Part shown: positions 37,477-49,199 of the stretch, piece by piece
How positions within the stretch are numbered: position 1 is the first letter of the stretch
Layout: each line of letters opens with the position of its first letter
Source: Saxidomus purpurata
Lineage: Eukaryota > Mollusca > Bivalvia > Venerida > Veneridae
Assembly: GCA_022818135.1 (NCBI GenBank)
Contig: JAFMSR010000010.1
Coordinates: 8,056,208-8,120,207 of the forward strand
Length of the DNA stretch: 64,000 nt
Direction of reading: 5' to 3'
Position numbers and translations under genes: made by a program
Notes under the pieces: generated by a model
Seen by the model: the letters and a program-made list of their open reading frames with translations, nothing else
What the model was told of the DNA's origin: nothing
Database searches by the model: none

Positions 37477-38400
37477 GCTCACCTGAGCATGTAGCGCTTG
37501 TAATGAGCTTTTAGGAGTGTTGGATGTCCGTCTGTTCATTGTTCAAAATTTTTCTACAAATATTTCAGAAACCACTAGGGCAGTGTTTATGAAACTTGGC
37601 AGGAATGTTCCTTGCATGAAGCTGTACCAAAAGTGTCTAAAGAATTCCATTCCATGCGGAACTCTGCTTGCAGTGGTAATGAAAAACTTAAACTGGTAGT
37701 TGCAGAGCTTCCATATTTTGCATGCAGCATTGTCCAGTGGACCTCTACCAAGATTCTTCAAATCATGGTCCCCCAGTACAAATTGACCCCATCCTGGAGG
37801 TCACTTGATTCTACAGAGGTTTCTATACATAAAAACTTAACCAGTCTTCTCTGCAACCACTAGGTCCAGAGCTTAGATATTCGGAATGTAGCATTGTCTA
37901 GCTCTCCTGAGAACGTCCAAGTCAAGATCATCTTGTCTAAAACTAGAAGGCTCAGAGCTTGTATATTTGGAATGTAGCATTCTGTAGTGGACCTCTCCTG
38001 AGAACGTCCAAGTCAAGATCATCTTGTCTAAAACCAGAAGGCTCAGAGCTTGTATATTTGGAATGTAGCATTTTGTAGTGGACCTCTACCAAGAGCGGTT
38101 GGATCATGACCTTAGGCTTATATAAGAGTATCTTTTAAAATCTCTACTACGAGACGTTAAATATTTGGCCAATAGCATTGCCTAATAGCTCTCTACCAAT
38201 ATCATTCAAATCATTACCCCCTCGGTCAAAATCAACCCTGTCCAGGGGCTCAGTTGATTTTACATTGAGATACATAGGGAAATCATGTCTTGGCCCACGG
38301 GTCCAAGGGCTTAGGCATTTGGCTTGTAACATTGCCTAGTGGTGCTGTACCAAGATTGTTCAAATCACGCCCCTTATGTTTAAGTTAGGCCTTAATCTGA
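37477..38400 (+). repeat. Bivalve CACCTGAGC-type dispersed repeat, long diverged copy
   Basis: Starts TCACCTGAGCATGTAGCGC and continues GTCCGTCTGTTCATTG, CAGAAACCACTAGGGCAG and ATGAAACTTGGCAGG. Later blocks repeat the theme AGnGCTTAnATATTnGGAATGTAGCATT. Between 37900 and 38090 a 91-bp unit starting GAACGTCCAAGTCAAG is duplicated in tandem. Confidence 0.6.
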
Positions 38401-38737
38401 ATCACTTTACCTACTTTCTGTTTATGAATCTACATCAGTAGAATTTGGACCGTGAACTGTAATTTACGGACAATGGGTCGCTTGAACTCGCTTCACTGTA
38501 TTGGCCTCACTAGAAGCAAACATTAACGTATAGGTCTCTCTGGCATATATATATACCACAAATGATTTGCTGATTTTTGTGTAAAACGAGCAGTGACTTT
38601 TTGCGTTTCTATTGGGGAAGGAAGGTTATATCACTCTGCTAATACAATTTTGTGGATACATTACATTACTCTTTAATAAGATAAAATGCCATTGCTCAAT
38701 ATTAAAATACCTGCGGCAATTCTACACGTCTACCGTT

Positions 38738-38815
38738 TCCCTTGGTCTAGTGGTTTAAGCATCCGCCTTGGGAGCGGGAGGTCGAAGGTTCGAATCCCAG
38801 CAGGGGTCCGTTCTG
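38738..38815 (+). ncRNA. tRNA-Pro(TGG)-like head of a SINE
   Basis: GGTCTAGTGG (box A) and GGTTCGAATCCC (box B) surround a good anticodon arm TCCGC-CTTGGGA-GCGGG with anticodon TGG (Pro). The T-stem and acceptor stem are poorly paired, so it is not a working tRNA. The sequence continues into a non-tRNA body, about 38815-38960, as in a tRNA-derived SINE. Confidence 0.6.
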
Positions 38816-39867
38816 ATATGGCCGGTTGGTGAGCCGCCAGCTAGTTAATAATGGTTACCGAATGCCTACCTGCCTGGTGCCTAGCGTTAAAAGGATAGGA
38901 TTCGGGAGGTACATGTCAAAAAGAAGGTGTCTCATAAGTCAGAAATGGCTGGCCCTTTAAATAGGGGTAAACAAACACTACCTTAGTTTAGCAAACCATT
39001 TCACTGTGTCCTGAATTTTTTTCAACAAAAAGGAATATCCCTAGAAGGTACCAGTCAGATTCAGCATTTTGTGACTCGGCGGCAAATTTTGACGCTCTTA
39101 ATTATTTTCTTATAAACTGGCACAATGTTCGTTAGGAAGATGAACTCGGAGTATGCTTATTTTCGTTTATATAAGCGCACTATTCTGGTATAAATGTTTT
39201 CAAGACTTCTGTTCAATGAATAATCACTTCAATGAAGTCTTTTGTTAAAATATCAAATATATACAATCCTATTCTGTCACTGAACCTGTAAAACACTAAA
39301 GGACACTAATCTAAAGTTACTGGAATGTCTTTACCTCGTGAGCAAATCAAGTCAAACAGTTTATTAGGCAACACACCGTCGCTATTTTGAAGCATTGATT
39401 CAACAATTATATTAATTTTGTATGTCACGTAACATTTTGCATGCTACTTTTGATGTTGAAATGGAATTTTACGAGGGTGTGGCGTTGTTTCAGTGAGTTT
39501 ATGTTGTTCAAGATGATTTTCGATTATGAAAAATGGCAGAAAAGAAATGGGTATCTTCCATGTTAATATGTGAAAAAAGTTAGACTAGATTTAAATGGAT
39601 ATTCGTTACCAATAATTTTAGTATTGCGTCCCCTGAAAATTCTAACCATTTCTAAAATCGAATTCTTTTGCATTTAGTTAAAAATTATTAACGTTTTTTT
39701 CTTTCTAATATGAGACCGTAGTTTATGTTGATGAAAAATCTGACCATGTTCTACATATTATCCCGCACGTAAACCCCCAAAGGGAAAGTATAGATCTTTC
39801 CCAGCGCGTGCAGCGGAAGAATCAATACTTTCTTCGTGGGGTATGCAAGAAATTCAGATCTATACTT

Positions 39868-40110
39868 TATTTGACGTTATGGTTTTCTCGTAGAAACTGC
39901 GATGAAAAAAAAAGTATGCAAGGAAAAGGATCTTGCAGGGCCTACTGTGGAGGACTGGGTTGTCCCGACCCTCGGGAAAGCGTCTGCATCAAAGATGCTT
40001 CGCTCGGTTCCACCTATCCCCCGCTTTCCTTCTGGTCGGAACAACCTAGTCCTCCACAGCAGGCCATGTAAGATCCTCATATGTATACAAAGTAACCATG
40101 ACGTCCCAAA
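39868..40110. repeat. Imperfect foldback inverted repeat, about 240 bp
   Basis: AGGATCTTGCAGGGCCTACTG on the left pairs with CAGCAGGCCATGTAAGATCCT on the right, and GTGGAGGACTGGGTTGT with ACAACCTAGTCCTCCAC. Outer parts (GACGTTATGG / CCATGACGTC) also pair. The reading frames on both strands are by-products of this symmetry. Confidence 0.7.
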
Positions 40111-40929
40111 CAATACCATGTCATACGGAGACAAATTAACTATACTGAGAGCATTTTTGACGTACAACAAAACATTTTGCTACAAAATAGGCCTGAAGGT
40201 TTTCAAATTACCTACATGGTACACATGAAGTCCGTTAATAACATCGAATCGAGGCGATCATAAATTACCGCTTCAATGCTGATCTGTGCTTAGTATGGCC
40301 CTTAAAGTGATACTTAATAATACAGAAAATCTCTCTTTTATTGTATGTAAAGTAAATATGACATAGTATACCCCTTTTTTCTTTGAGAAATGTTGGATTT
40401 CTTATAACATGGTGTATACGATGTGTGCTCTTCAAAAGGCTATTGGTTATAGATCATATGGTTTGAAATAATATCCATACATGAAAATATCATAAACAAG
40501 TTCTTCGAGGAACGTTGAAAGTCAAAACGCAAATTTTTTATCGTACCCTGGAGACACAAAAACAATCGCTAAAACAAGTCATGTAGGTCTACATCTAATA
40601 TACAACATTATCATGAGACTTGATATAGATACAAAATGACGCCATACTTCGTATATATAAAATTTATTACAGCATATTAAGTTACCGCGCTATATTAACA
40701 CATGTATAGGTATTAAAATCTCCACGATTAAATGCATGTGTATGTCTTCGGTTATAATAGGAACATAATCTTAAACATAAATAAATTACCATAAACTTGC
40801 AAAAATCCGATCATCCTCGGTAACCCAGGCTATTCATTACCAATGACGGAGAGAAGCGGCAGGAATTAGCCGTGGGTTCCGACGATGAAATCCGATATAC
40901 ATAACAATATCTGTAGATCTGAGATGGAA

Positions 40930-41967
40930 CTAACAATAATACGGAGGTTGATCGTAAGTGTCAGGCCATCCATGTCCTGGACCGTGATGTTGCGGTTGAA
41001 CAGATGTACATTGTCTGTCTACGTATGGGTAATAATCCTGGCGGTTACTATCCGCATTTCCGCACACGTTTACGTTTACGTTAACGTTTACCGTAGACTC
41101 ATGCGGAGATGGCGTCAAGCTGCGACTATCGCGATTATAACACCGTCCATAGTAAGGTAACTCACTTCCGGTGAACGGTGTGTCTGTTCTGACGGTGTAT
41201 TTATGTTCCGAGTTGTACGAACTGTTGCTTGGTTTATTGTATTCTTCATGCTGGGCGTACATGTTTGAGTACAAATAATCATAAGATATGGCGGCATCTA
41301 CTCCTATAGCTGACAGGAAATTAGAAGGAACTAAAGTAGAAACCATGGGTACATAACCATCATGGCAACCCTTTTCATGCGAGTTAGGTGTCGGTGGTTT
41401 GACAACCACGGGGTCGCTCGAACACAAGCGCTTCAGGTCTTCATCACATTTCCTAACTTGCCGACGGGCTCTACGCCGGCGATAATCCCCTCTAGAAAAG
41501 TCGTCGATATTTGCTGGATGAATAGACCAGTAGTTTCCTTTGCCGTTCTCACTTCGGCCACTTTTTACAAAACATTCGTTCAAACTCAGATTATGTCGTA
41601 TACTGTTTCGCCAACTTTTGTCTTTCATTTGGTAATATGGGTAGTGTTCCGAAATCCAATTATATATTTCAGACAGGAGCATTTTCTTTGATGCAGACGA
41701 CTGAATAGCCATAGAAATAAGCGCTATATAAGACAGGCCCGGTGACTTTGAATCGGTGTCAACACGCACGTCTGTGTTCAGGATTTTAACACTGTTCGTT
41801 CCATCTGTACGTCTCTTTTTCTGTTTCTGTGGGTGTCCATCTTTACAGATGTTAGTGTCTGTCACGTGTTCTCCTGACCTAGTAGAGTCATGTGACTTCC
41901 GGTTGGTATCCGTGTCACATTCTATAGCTGAACTTAGAGCAGGTAAGCTGAGCTCCTCCTGGTACAT
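40930..41967 (-). CDS. foxQ2: Forkhead transcription factor, FoxQ2 type (345 aa)
   Basis: A single coding exon on the minus strand. The forkhead domain is residues about 77-168: LSYIALISMAI, LSEIYNWISEHYPYY, then the recognition helix SWRNSIRHNLSLNECFVK and GKGNYWSIHP. It ends in wing 2 with the run RRRRARR. YIALI together with the RRRRARR tail is characteristic of FoxQ2 rather than other Fox classes. FoxQ2 acts in the nucleus as a sequence-specific regulator, classically of anterior and apical patterning in invertebrate embryos. No clear EH1 repression motif was found. The tail is rich in Tyr, Ser and Asn, with a short VNVNVNVNV run, and ends PPYYC. The start is the first ATG after a good splice acceptor (TTTTAG, exon from 41977), so a non-coding 5-prime exon further right is expected. 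Molluscs carry several FoxQ2 paralogues; which one this is cannot be told. Confidence 0.85.
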   Translation of the reverse strand: MYQEELSLPALSSAIECDTDTNRKSHDSTRSGEHVTDTNICKDGHPQKQKKRRTDGTNSVKILNTDVRVDTDSKSPGLSYIALISMAIQSSASKKMLLSEIYNWISEHYPYYQMKDKSWRNSIRHNLSLNECFVKSGRSENGKGNYWSIHPANIDDFSRGDYRRRRARRQVRKCDEDLKRLCSSDPVVVKPPTPNSHEKGCHDGYVPMVSTLVPSNFLSAIGVDAAISYDYLYSNMYAQHEEYNKPSNSSYNSEHKYTVRTDTPFTGSELPYYGRCYNRDSRSLTPSPHESTVNVNVNVNVCGNADSNRQDYYPYVDRQCTSVQPQHHGPGHGWPDTYDQPPYYC

Positions 41968-41977
41968 GCCTGACCGT

Positions 41978-41983
41978 CTAAAA
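41978..41983 (-). promoter_or_regulatory. foxQ2: Splice acceptor before the foxQ2 coding exon
   Basis: The minus strand has a pyrimidine-rich tract ending TTCTGCTTTTAG directly before the exon base at 41977, ten bases ahead of the ATG. It implies a spliced 5-prime UTR whose first exon was not located. Confidence 0.6.
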
Positions 41984-42009
41984 GCAGAAAAAAGAAAGAA
42001 TAATTAAAA

Positions 42010-44381
42010 TGATAATCTTGCACGATACCTGGACTGTGGTAATAGCTGTCCACGGAACCTTAGCAACGTCTCTGTATTGTACTGAATTTCCGAAGAAACA
42101 TTACCGACAGTCAAGTTTGCTGTCATTCATTTCAGATCCTTAAATGTGACCATTAGTACGGTACTCACACTCAGACTTATTATTTGTACGCAGACTGCAG
42201 TTTCTATATTAACTAATAAAAGTACTATTTGTCAAACATCTGAAAAATACAAACGCTGAACAATAAAAGTAACCAGTTAAGAAAAAACAGGATTTCTTTT
42301 AAAATTTAATATTTTCCAAATTCTATTAAATCTTCTCGCAGAATTTGTCTGGAGATCCAAAATCGTTAGGATGGTGGCACCACGCTCACCTCAAGGACTA
42401 AACGGCCCAGACCTAATAAAACCAGTAAAGTAATATTTTGCATCATCTCGTTAGGTTAAACTATATTATGTTAGTTTCTTTTTGTAGATATAATCTTCAC
42501 GACCTTTGCCGGTAGAAACTTGAATTTAGAACTTCAGCATTTCGTCATCATATTGACAGATTTAACTTATGAATTAAATTCAAAGAATTTTAAAAACGTA
42601 AGTATCGTCTGCTAGTCTGTCAATTGTGAAACAAATTGCTAGACTTCTCCCTAAAATAGCGAATGAATCTCCGAAAATATCAAGTACGCAAGGGTTGTGA
42701 ATTTGGTACATACATTAAAAAACTGATTACAATTTGAATTAAATATCGAACTCGGAGGTGGCAAGTTTAAATCCCTTCAGCGGAACTTTACCGCGACCTC
42801 AAACGTGAGCATCTTTTTCATAGCAAGTGATAGACTCAGAAATTTCAGAAGTGGTTAACGCAATTAAGAAATATAAAGGTCTATCATAACAAAAATTATG
42901 TAAAATACATGTAAGTTAAAACTTGTTAGAATAATGCCAGATGCAAATGCTGGTCGAAACGGTACTTATATAATTATCTACCATTTAAAAGTCAATGTAC
43001 ACAGGATAAGCGTTAAATACCACACGTCATATTTATGACACACGTCACAAAGTCTTGTAAATATTAAATCATAACTAGCGACACAATATTGTATTATAAA
43101 CTACATACTTAGACTCTACCTTCTTGAACAAACTCCTTGAAAATCCGTCCTGAAAAATAACCAAGTAAACAGTTTTCAGCTACACGTTTGTTTACAATGA
43201 TTTGCTTACAGGGTTACTTATGCACATTAATGTCGAACGGGTTCCTACAGGTTGATCTCAAGTCCCTGAGAAACTATCATTCTAAAATAAAATATTAAAA
43301 AGTAGGTGCAAAGTACTGCTAAAATGCCAATAATTGTGCCAGGACTGACATATTGATATATGGAAAACATGAACAGTGTGTTATAAACTGTGAATCAAAG
43401 TATTAAAGACAGAAATTAATATTTCCATAACTTATGTATAAACATTCAAACAGTATGCCCTGTCTAGTAAAAGATATGTTAATAAATTATTTGGGACTGA
43501 AACATTGCTCCATGAATAGCGAGAATAGACGCTTATGTTCTCTATATGCGAACAACGACAAAGTGCATTCTTAAAAAGAAAGTTTTATACCAATTTATGT
43601 TATCTATATCAGAGCTTTTGATGTCACACAAATAATGATAATAATAAAAATAAATAATAATGATAATTTATTAAAATGATGATGATGATTTTTTAATTAT
43701 CATCATCGTTTTATGACTTGTTATTGTTATTATCATTTGTTCTTAATTTTAGTCTTGTTATCAATTTATTATAACATGATTTGTATGTTTAATGTTATAC
43801 TAGTATTTTTTATTCTGGTGACCCAGTAGCGGTTTTAAACATACAAATTAGACTGACAACAATTTTTCTGACGTCCTTTTTGTTTACCCCAAACAGAAAT
43901 TTGTCCCCAAATCATTGTCCGGTTCTGATTAAACATAGCGCATGGTTAAGAAAATTTTGTCTGCTAAGCACACATGCTCATTTGAAAGACCAATCTCTTG
44001 TTATTTAACAATTCGACCATTTCTTAATATATCACTTTGGTATAATGATTCAGAAGATTATTGTTTTCTTTCGAATTACAGTTTTTGATGTACCGTTTCT
44101 TTTTACACTTGACAAAACCAATTATTGTCGTCTCACATAGCTTAATTTCGTTTGTCTACCTCAAATTGACATGTTTGGGTCTCTGCATTAAAATTTGTCA
44201 AAAACATTTGACAGTTCTGCTTTTCTTTCATAGTGTGGCAACGACTTGAGATAAACACGTCTTCGTACCGAGTGTATCCATAGAAAAGCTCAACAAGACG
44301 GAGTCATTGGCTATAGTTATAGGAAAATCTATTTACTAAATTTGTTAAAAGAAAATTTAAAAATATAAGATAAGCGTGAAT
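42010..44381. other. Intergenic region between foxQ2 and the orphan gene
   Basis: The two genes are divergent, so promoters for both may lie here. No TATA box or bounded repeat was identified except the trinucleotide hairpin at 43625-43745. The foxQ2 first exon should be somewhere in or near this stretch. Confidence 0.4.
43625..43745. repeat. AAT/ATG trinucleotide tracts forming an inverted repeat
   Basis: AATAATGATAATAATAA and GATGATGATGATT on the left are followed by AATTATCATCATC and TTATTGTTATTATCATTT on the right. The region can form a long AT-rich hairpin. Confidence 0.6.
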
Positions 44382-47300
44382 ATGAGCATTAAAAGATCTT
44401 CGGAAAAAATAAGATCACGGGATGTAAGGAACCTTGCTGTGGCGCAGTGGTTACGGAGTATGCCGGACGAAGGGGGTTCGGATCTCCTAACCAACAGTGT
44501 GAATACAACAACTAGTGGTGACACAGAGACAGAAAATGTTATAATCAATGTTGAACAAGCTTCAGATATCGACAAAACCCATAGTGTTGATCATATCTGT
44601 AACGAAAGCAGTGTTAATGCATGCTCAACAAAACCACTACGGTTACATGGAAATAAATGCCTTATAAATGACCCTGGCGGAAAATCCAGAACTGTACACT
44701 CTGCGAAAAGTTTAAAACGCGTACAATTTAATATAAACGCTAATTATGATGAAACAGACGACAAAGCAGACGATGCAACACAGCGCGTGAAATATGACGT
44801 CATTATACGAACTGCAGAAGACGATAATGCAGAACTAAAAAGAAGTATGTCTAAATATCTTGTAGAGTCTGCTGTAAGAAAGGAGTTGAAAAACCAAAAC
44901 ACGCACAACAAGCATATTAGAAGCAGTAAATATGTCGTAAATACAGAAGAGACAGAATGCCATGCAGACACAGGTAAAATAATTGCGTCATGTTTCTTCA
45001 CCATATTTGTTCATTTATTTATTTTAGACCCACCCATATAACACAATCAAAAGTAATAAATAATAATAAATAATAACATAAAAGAGCATGTAAATTATGT
45101 AATAGAATTATTAGAGAATACAATGTAGATCTTTACTTAATAAAAAGATATAGCTAATCATTACTCGCACATTCATAATATAAACGTGCAGATACGTATT
45201 TCTAAAAGAGAAACAAGTTTCACAGGCAGCAGTGCGCTATGCTTAACAATGTGTGAGATGTACCACAGATGGGTTAAATCATATGTCACCATAGGCCTTC
45301 ATTGGTTTGATTGAGAGAAAAAAAAATGACAATTCGAATTCCTGAAGTGGAAATGACTCTCTAAATTATTATTTGTTAAGAGTAATGTTTGTTATAGACT
45401 AGATGCTTTTCAGTAAATATACTTCTTAATTCAACGAACAGTTCGTCAAAAGTATGTCAAAAGCATATAAAAGAATTAAGTGTAAATATTTCGTATTGTA
45501 TACTGATATTGAACTTACAAGTAAAATTAACAACAGAAAATCATAATGTTGTGTTTGTTAAGCATGCCTAGATGGTGCATATATGTAATGTAAAGTTTAT
45601 TCCGTGATTGTATGAATTGACGCTCGGAAATATGTTCTCGAAGATATACATTTCTTAAAAATGAGTCTGTTGGTTTGTAATGTTTTCGATTATAACTATG
45701 TTATTATGAAGGCACTTCGGAAGGCACTTCGGGTGGTATATAGAAATCGACTCGTCCGTCCTTCCTCACTTCCTTGTCCGCAGCAGAACCCCAGAGGGAA
45801 TTACTTAGATACAATGAAAGGGAGTGCAGTGTGCAAGAATCGTAACTCTTATATTTGGCTTATTTTTTAATTATCCTTCTTTGATACATTTTCTTGTCCC
45901 AAATTTAACTCTTAAAGTACTCAAGAAAATTTGTTTCATATTGCATACAATGGGAGAGAACATTAATTTAAAGAGACGTGCAATGCTGCAGAACTATACC
46001 CTATTTAGCCTTATTTTTAATTATCTCCCGTCATTGAATTTTCATGTCCGGAGTATAATTCCAAAAGAATAAAAAGAAATTACCTGAAACTTCATACAGT
46101 GAGTGAGCACTGTAACACCGAATACAGCTCCTTTCGAATACAACTCTCTTGGTATAGCGGAGCTGTATTCGAACCAAAGCATATGCACTTTCGAATAAAG
46201 CTCTCTATGTTTGATCAAACGGATGATAAAACGGATTAAATAACAGAAGTTGTGTCTTTTGGCCAAATGAATTTATGTCTCCACTTTAGGAAGAAGCTTG
46301 GCCGTTCAAACAACTTTTAAGTCAATGGCCAAAATGTACTTCAAAAGCTGTGGTCCATCTGTCCGATCATATGTCTATTGTCCTACCATGTATGTTGTCT
46401 TATCAGTCCGTCTGTTTGGCGTTACACCCTGGTGCGAATGTGCTTCATTCCGTCAACAATTTATTTATGAAATGAAGTACAAAACCACTTAAACTGCCGC
46501 CTTATGTGTTACAGTCATATGAAAAATTGTAGGTTTATTGAAAGAAAATAATTCTCCACTGGGGTCACGACCGTACTTCCTCATATGACACCAGTACTGT
46601 TTTTTTCAGGAAGCGGACTCAAGAGTGACTCGATAAGCTATAAGCTTTCTTCACAATCGAGCTAAAATAAATTAGTATAAACTAACCGTCCGTCCAACAC
46701 GGAGGGACAAAACAGCAGACGTCCCAGGGCTAAATACTGCATCCTGAATAGCGGGATGGATCCTTATTATTCTATAATAAATTCCGTGCCGCATATTTAT
46801 TAGCGAATGATACGCCTTAAATATAATTCTATGTTGCATCGGGTCACTGGGTAGCTATATTCGAAAAAAAGGTACAAGAACCCCGAATTGCTCCCCAAAT
46901 CAAACGGGAGCTGTATTCGTTAATGCGCACCGAATACAGCTCTCCGGGGAGCTGTATTCGAAAGGAGCTGTATCCAGTGTTACAGAGTACCATTAGAGGA
47001 AGTGCAGTGTGCAAGAACCAGAACAAATAAGTTAAACTTTGATTTTCCTAATTTTTGAGTCATTCCCTGTGGGATATTTCTTGTCCGGAGCTTACCTCTG
47101 AAAGTACTGAAGGAAATTTGTTCATAGTGCAAACATTATGAGAGGACATTAAAGGGAAGTGCAGTGCCCAAGAACCATAGCCCTATTTAGCCTTATTTGT
47201 ACCACCACAACTCTACCTTGACTAAATTTTTAATTATTACCCTTTCCTACATTTTCTTGTCATGAGCATAACTCTTTAGGTACTGAAGGAAGTTCGTTCA

Positions 47301-49005
47301 GATTGCTGGCAGTTAAGGGGAAGTGCACTGCCCAAAAACCATAACCATCTATTGCCTTATTTGTGAATGATCTGTCATTTTGGCAATGAATGGTACACAA
47401 GAACCTTATTCAAGCATCACCACCTTGGGGGCATTCGTCATTTATGAGTGACGGTTCTTGTTTTGTCTTTGTATTACATCACATGTTCTTGTTTCGTCAC
47501 TTAAACGACTTAATTGTAATACAAATCACTATTTTAGAGTTTAACAAACGAGTAACTCCCGTGGATGAAACTGCAACTCGAAGCAGAAAATCGTCTCACT
47601 CCACCAAAGAATTCGATGAAGTCATATTTGACAAACGAACCTTGCGTACCTCAACACCAGGACACTCGTCACAACGAAACCAATGTGAGTTACTTATAAA
47701 CATATTATTTGACATAATTGTATAAATGCAACACACAGTTTCAAACATAAACAATACAGGTCTTGGCGTTACTTTGAAAATTTAAAAAAGTAATAAAGTT
47801 TAAAAGACATTTGAGAGTTGATAACATATTCGAGATTTAATGTGTCTTTTTTAAAAATGAAATGAATTCAGTTTAAGAATAGACAGCATTACGTTTACAA
47901 CGCATGCGTTAGACTGTTACCTCTGCATAGAATTCAAAACAAAGTTGTCAGTGACCTTGTCATGCGTTTTTAACCAAATTAATTAGAATTTTATCTTACA
48001 ATGCTTTTACCTAGAAAAAGTTTCATGAAATGCATTTTTAAAGCAGATTACCAATCAAGCATATCAACGAAGTCACCTGGAAGCAAACGTCTTACCAGAC
48101 AGAGACCGAAAATTGTGTACTTGAAATATAGCACCGGCACAGAAGAAATACAGGTATTTCACACGTTTTGCACCCTGGTAGAGAAGAGCAATGTCCATTG
48201 AAACAACAAAAGAAGCATCTGTTAATTTGAGTCACAACTTATTGCAAAATAGTTTATATGTGTCGCGTTGTGCGCTTGACACTTGCTTGAAACAGAAGTT
48301 TTGGCCTCTGATTTGATTTAGAAAAATAATTCTTTCCAACTGGGAAATTTATGCTGCACATACATGTACCTCTGCAGTGTTGTTCTGCGTAAAACGGAAG
48401 TTTTTGCCCCTGACTTGACTTAGAAAAATAATCTTTTTCAACTGGGAAAGTTATGCAGCACACACTGCCAAAATATTCTGAGTAAAAGTCATGAAACGTA
48501 CTGTTAATAGTCACCAAGTTATACACCTTATTTCCTACACTCAGAGACTTAGTTCTAAGAAAAACAATGTGCTGTTCTACTTAATCGTACTCTCATGTTT
48601 TGCCAACTTCTCTTTTAGACACCGGTGATTAAAGGGCTGGTGGTAGATGTCGTTGAGAATCAAAAGCCGAGTGTGGTTAGAGCCTCCAAGAACGCGAACA
48701 TACGAGAAGAATTTGCCCTCAGACAGAAGGTTGAGGGATACAGAACATCTTGCAGTCAAAGCATCAACAATATCAACTTTGCTCAAAGAAAACTTAGCAC
48801 CAATTTAATAAATTTGCGAAACAGAATGGCGCAACGTGCTCTTGCAGATAAGAAATTTGACGATGATCATTTATGCCTTAAAACTTTGTCTGAAAAGTTA
48901 TTCATGCAAAGTAAAGGTTATTTTCCAGAGATGAGATCGGGGTCAAGAGCTTACAATTTCCCGCCACTAACGTATCCTAAACGTCGTGTTCTCACTATCA
49001 GTTAG
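44382..49005 (+). CDS. Hypothetical protein, no recognised family (4 exons, 410 aa)
   Basis: Exons: 44382-44973, 47538-47684, 48047-48153, 48619-49005. All junctions are GT-AG and phases are consistent. The start ATG is followed by SIKRSSEKIRSRDVRNLAVA. The N-terminal two-thirds are polar, rich in Asp, Glu, Asn and Thr, and look disordered. The exon 4 part has a helical, charged stretch (IREEFALRQKVEGYR, then INNINFAQRKLSTNLINLR) and ends PPLTYPKRRVLTIS. No signal peptide, membrane segment, cysteine pattern or known motif is visible. The acceptor of exon 3 is a tandem AAGCAG, so one residue may be included or skipped. Intron 1 (2.6 kb) holds the ~145-bp repeats and the 874-bp inverted-repeat element. 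It is supported as a gene by four consistent exons, but its function is unknown. Confidence 0.7.
45700..47400 (+). repeat. Second array of ~145-bp units, interrupted by an element
   Basis: Units with GGGAnTGCAGTGnnCAAGAACC, CTnTATTTnGCCTTATTTnTnAATTAT, TTTTCnTGTCCnGAG and AAAGTACTnAAG recur at about 45800, 45950, 46985, 47130 and 47310. They are the same unit as at 7600-8150. The inverted-repeat element at 46111-46984 splits the array. Confidence 0.65.
46111..46984 (+). mobile_element. Inverted-repeat DNA element, family A copy 1 (874 bp)
   Basis: Both ends carry an inverted repeat of about 35 bp beginning TGTAACAC and containing ATACAGCTCCTTTCGAATAC. Flanks are GAGCAC (46105-46110) and GAGTAC (46985-46990), a probable 6-bp target duplication with one change. 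Subterminal copies of GAATACAGCTC / GAGCTGTATTC cluster at each end. No transposase frame is seen. Relative to copy 2 it carries an extra segment of about 130 bp (46556-46690) that includes the repeat also found at 6967-7035. Confidence 0.8.
48270..48475 (+). repeat. Tandem duplication of about 110 bp (orphan-gene intron 3)
   Basis: Two copies share AGAAGTTTTnGCCnCTGA, TTAGAAAAATAAT, CAACTGGGAAA and TATGC-GCACA, in direct orientation. Confidence 0.7.
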
Positions 49006-49179
49006 CACCAGACAGTAAATTGAAACGTCTTTTTTGTGTTAATGATACTTCCCGCTGAGCTTCAACTACATATTCGATAACCACAATTATACCTGGACGT
49101 TTGCTATGGTTGACAATAGATTATCGAAAATTTATGTAAATTCGATGACATAAAACTTTGTGCATGTAATATTTTCTGA

Positions 49180-49185
49180 AATAAA
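49180..49185 (+). promoter_or_regulatory. Probable polyadenylation signal of the orphan gene
   Basis: AATAAA lies 175 bases after the stop codon and is the first canonical signal downstream. Confidence 0.45.
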
Positions 49186-49199
49186 TATATTCATTTTTA

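Noticed and set aside
38738..38815. A functional tRNA-Pro gene
   Set aside because: The anticodon arm is good, but the acceptor and T stems do not pair and a SINE-like body follows.
39808..40228. Overlapping open frames on both strands near 40 kb
   Set aside because: They are by-products of the imperfect foldback repeat.
44376..44381. Start of the orphan protein six bases earlier
   Set aside because: That codon is GTG; the first ATG is at 44382.
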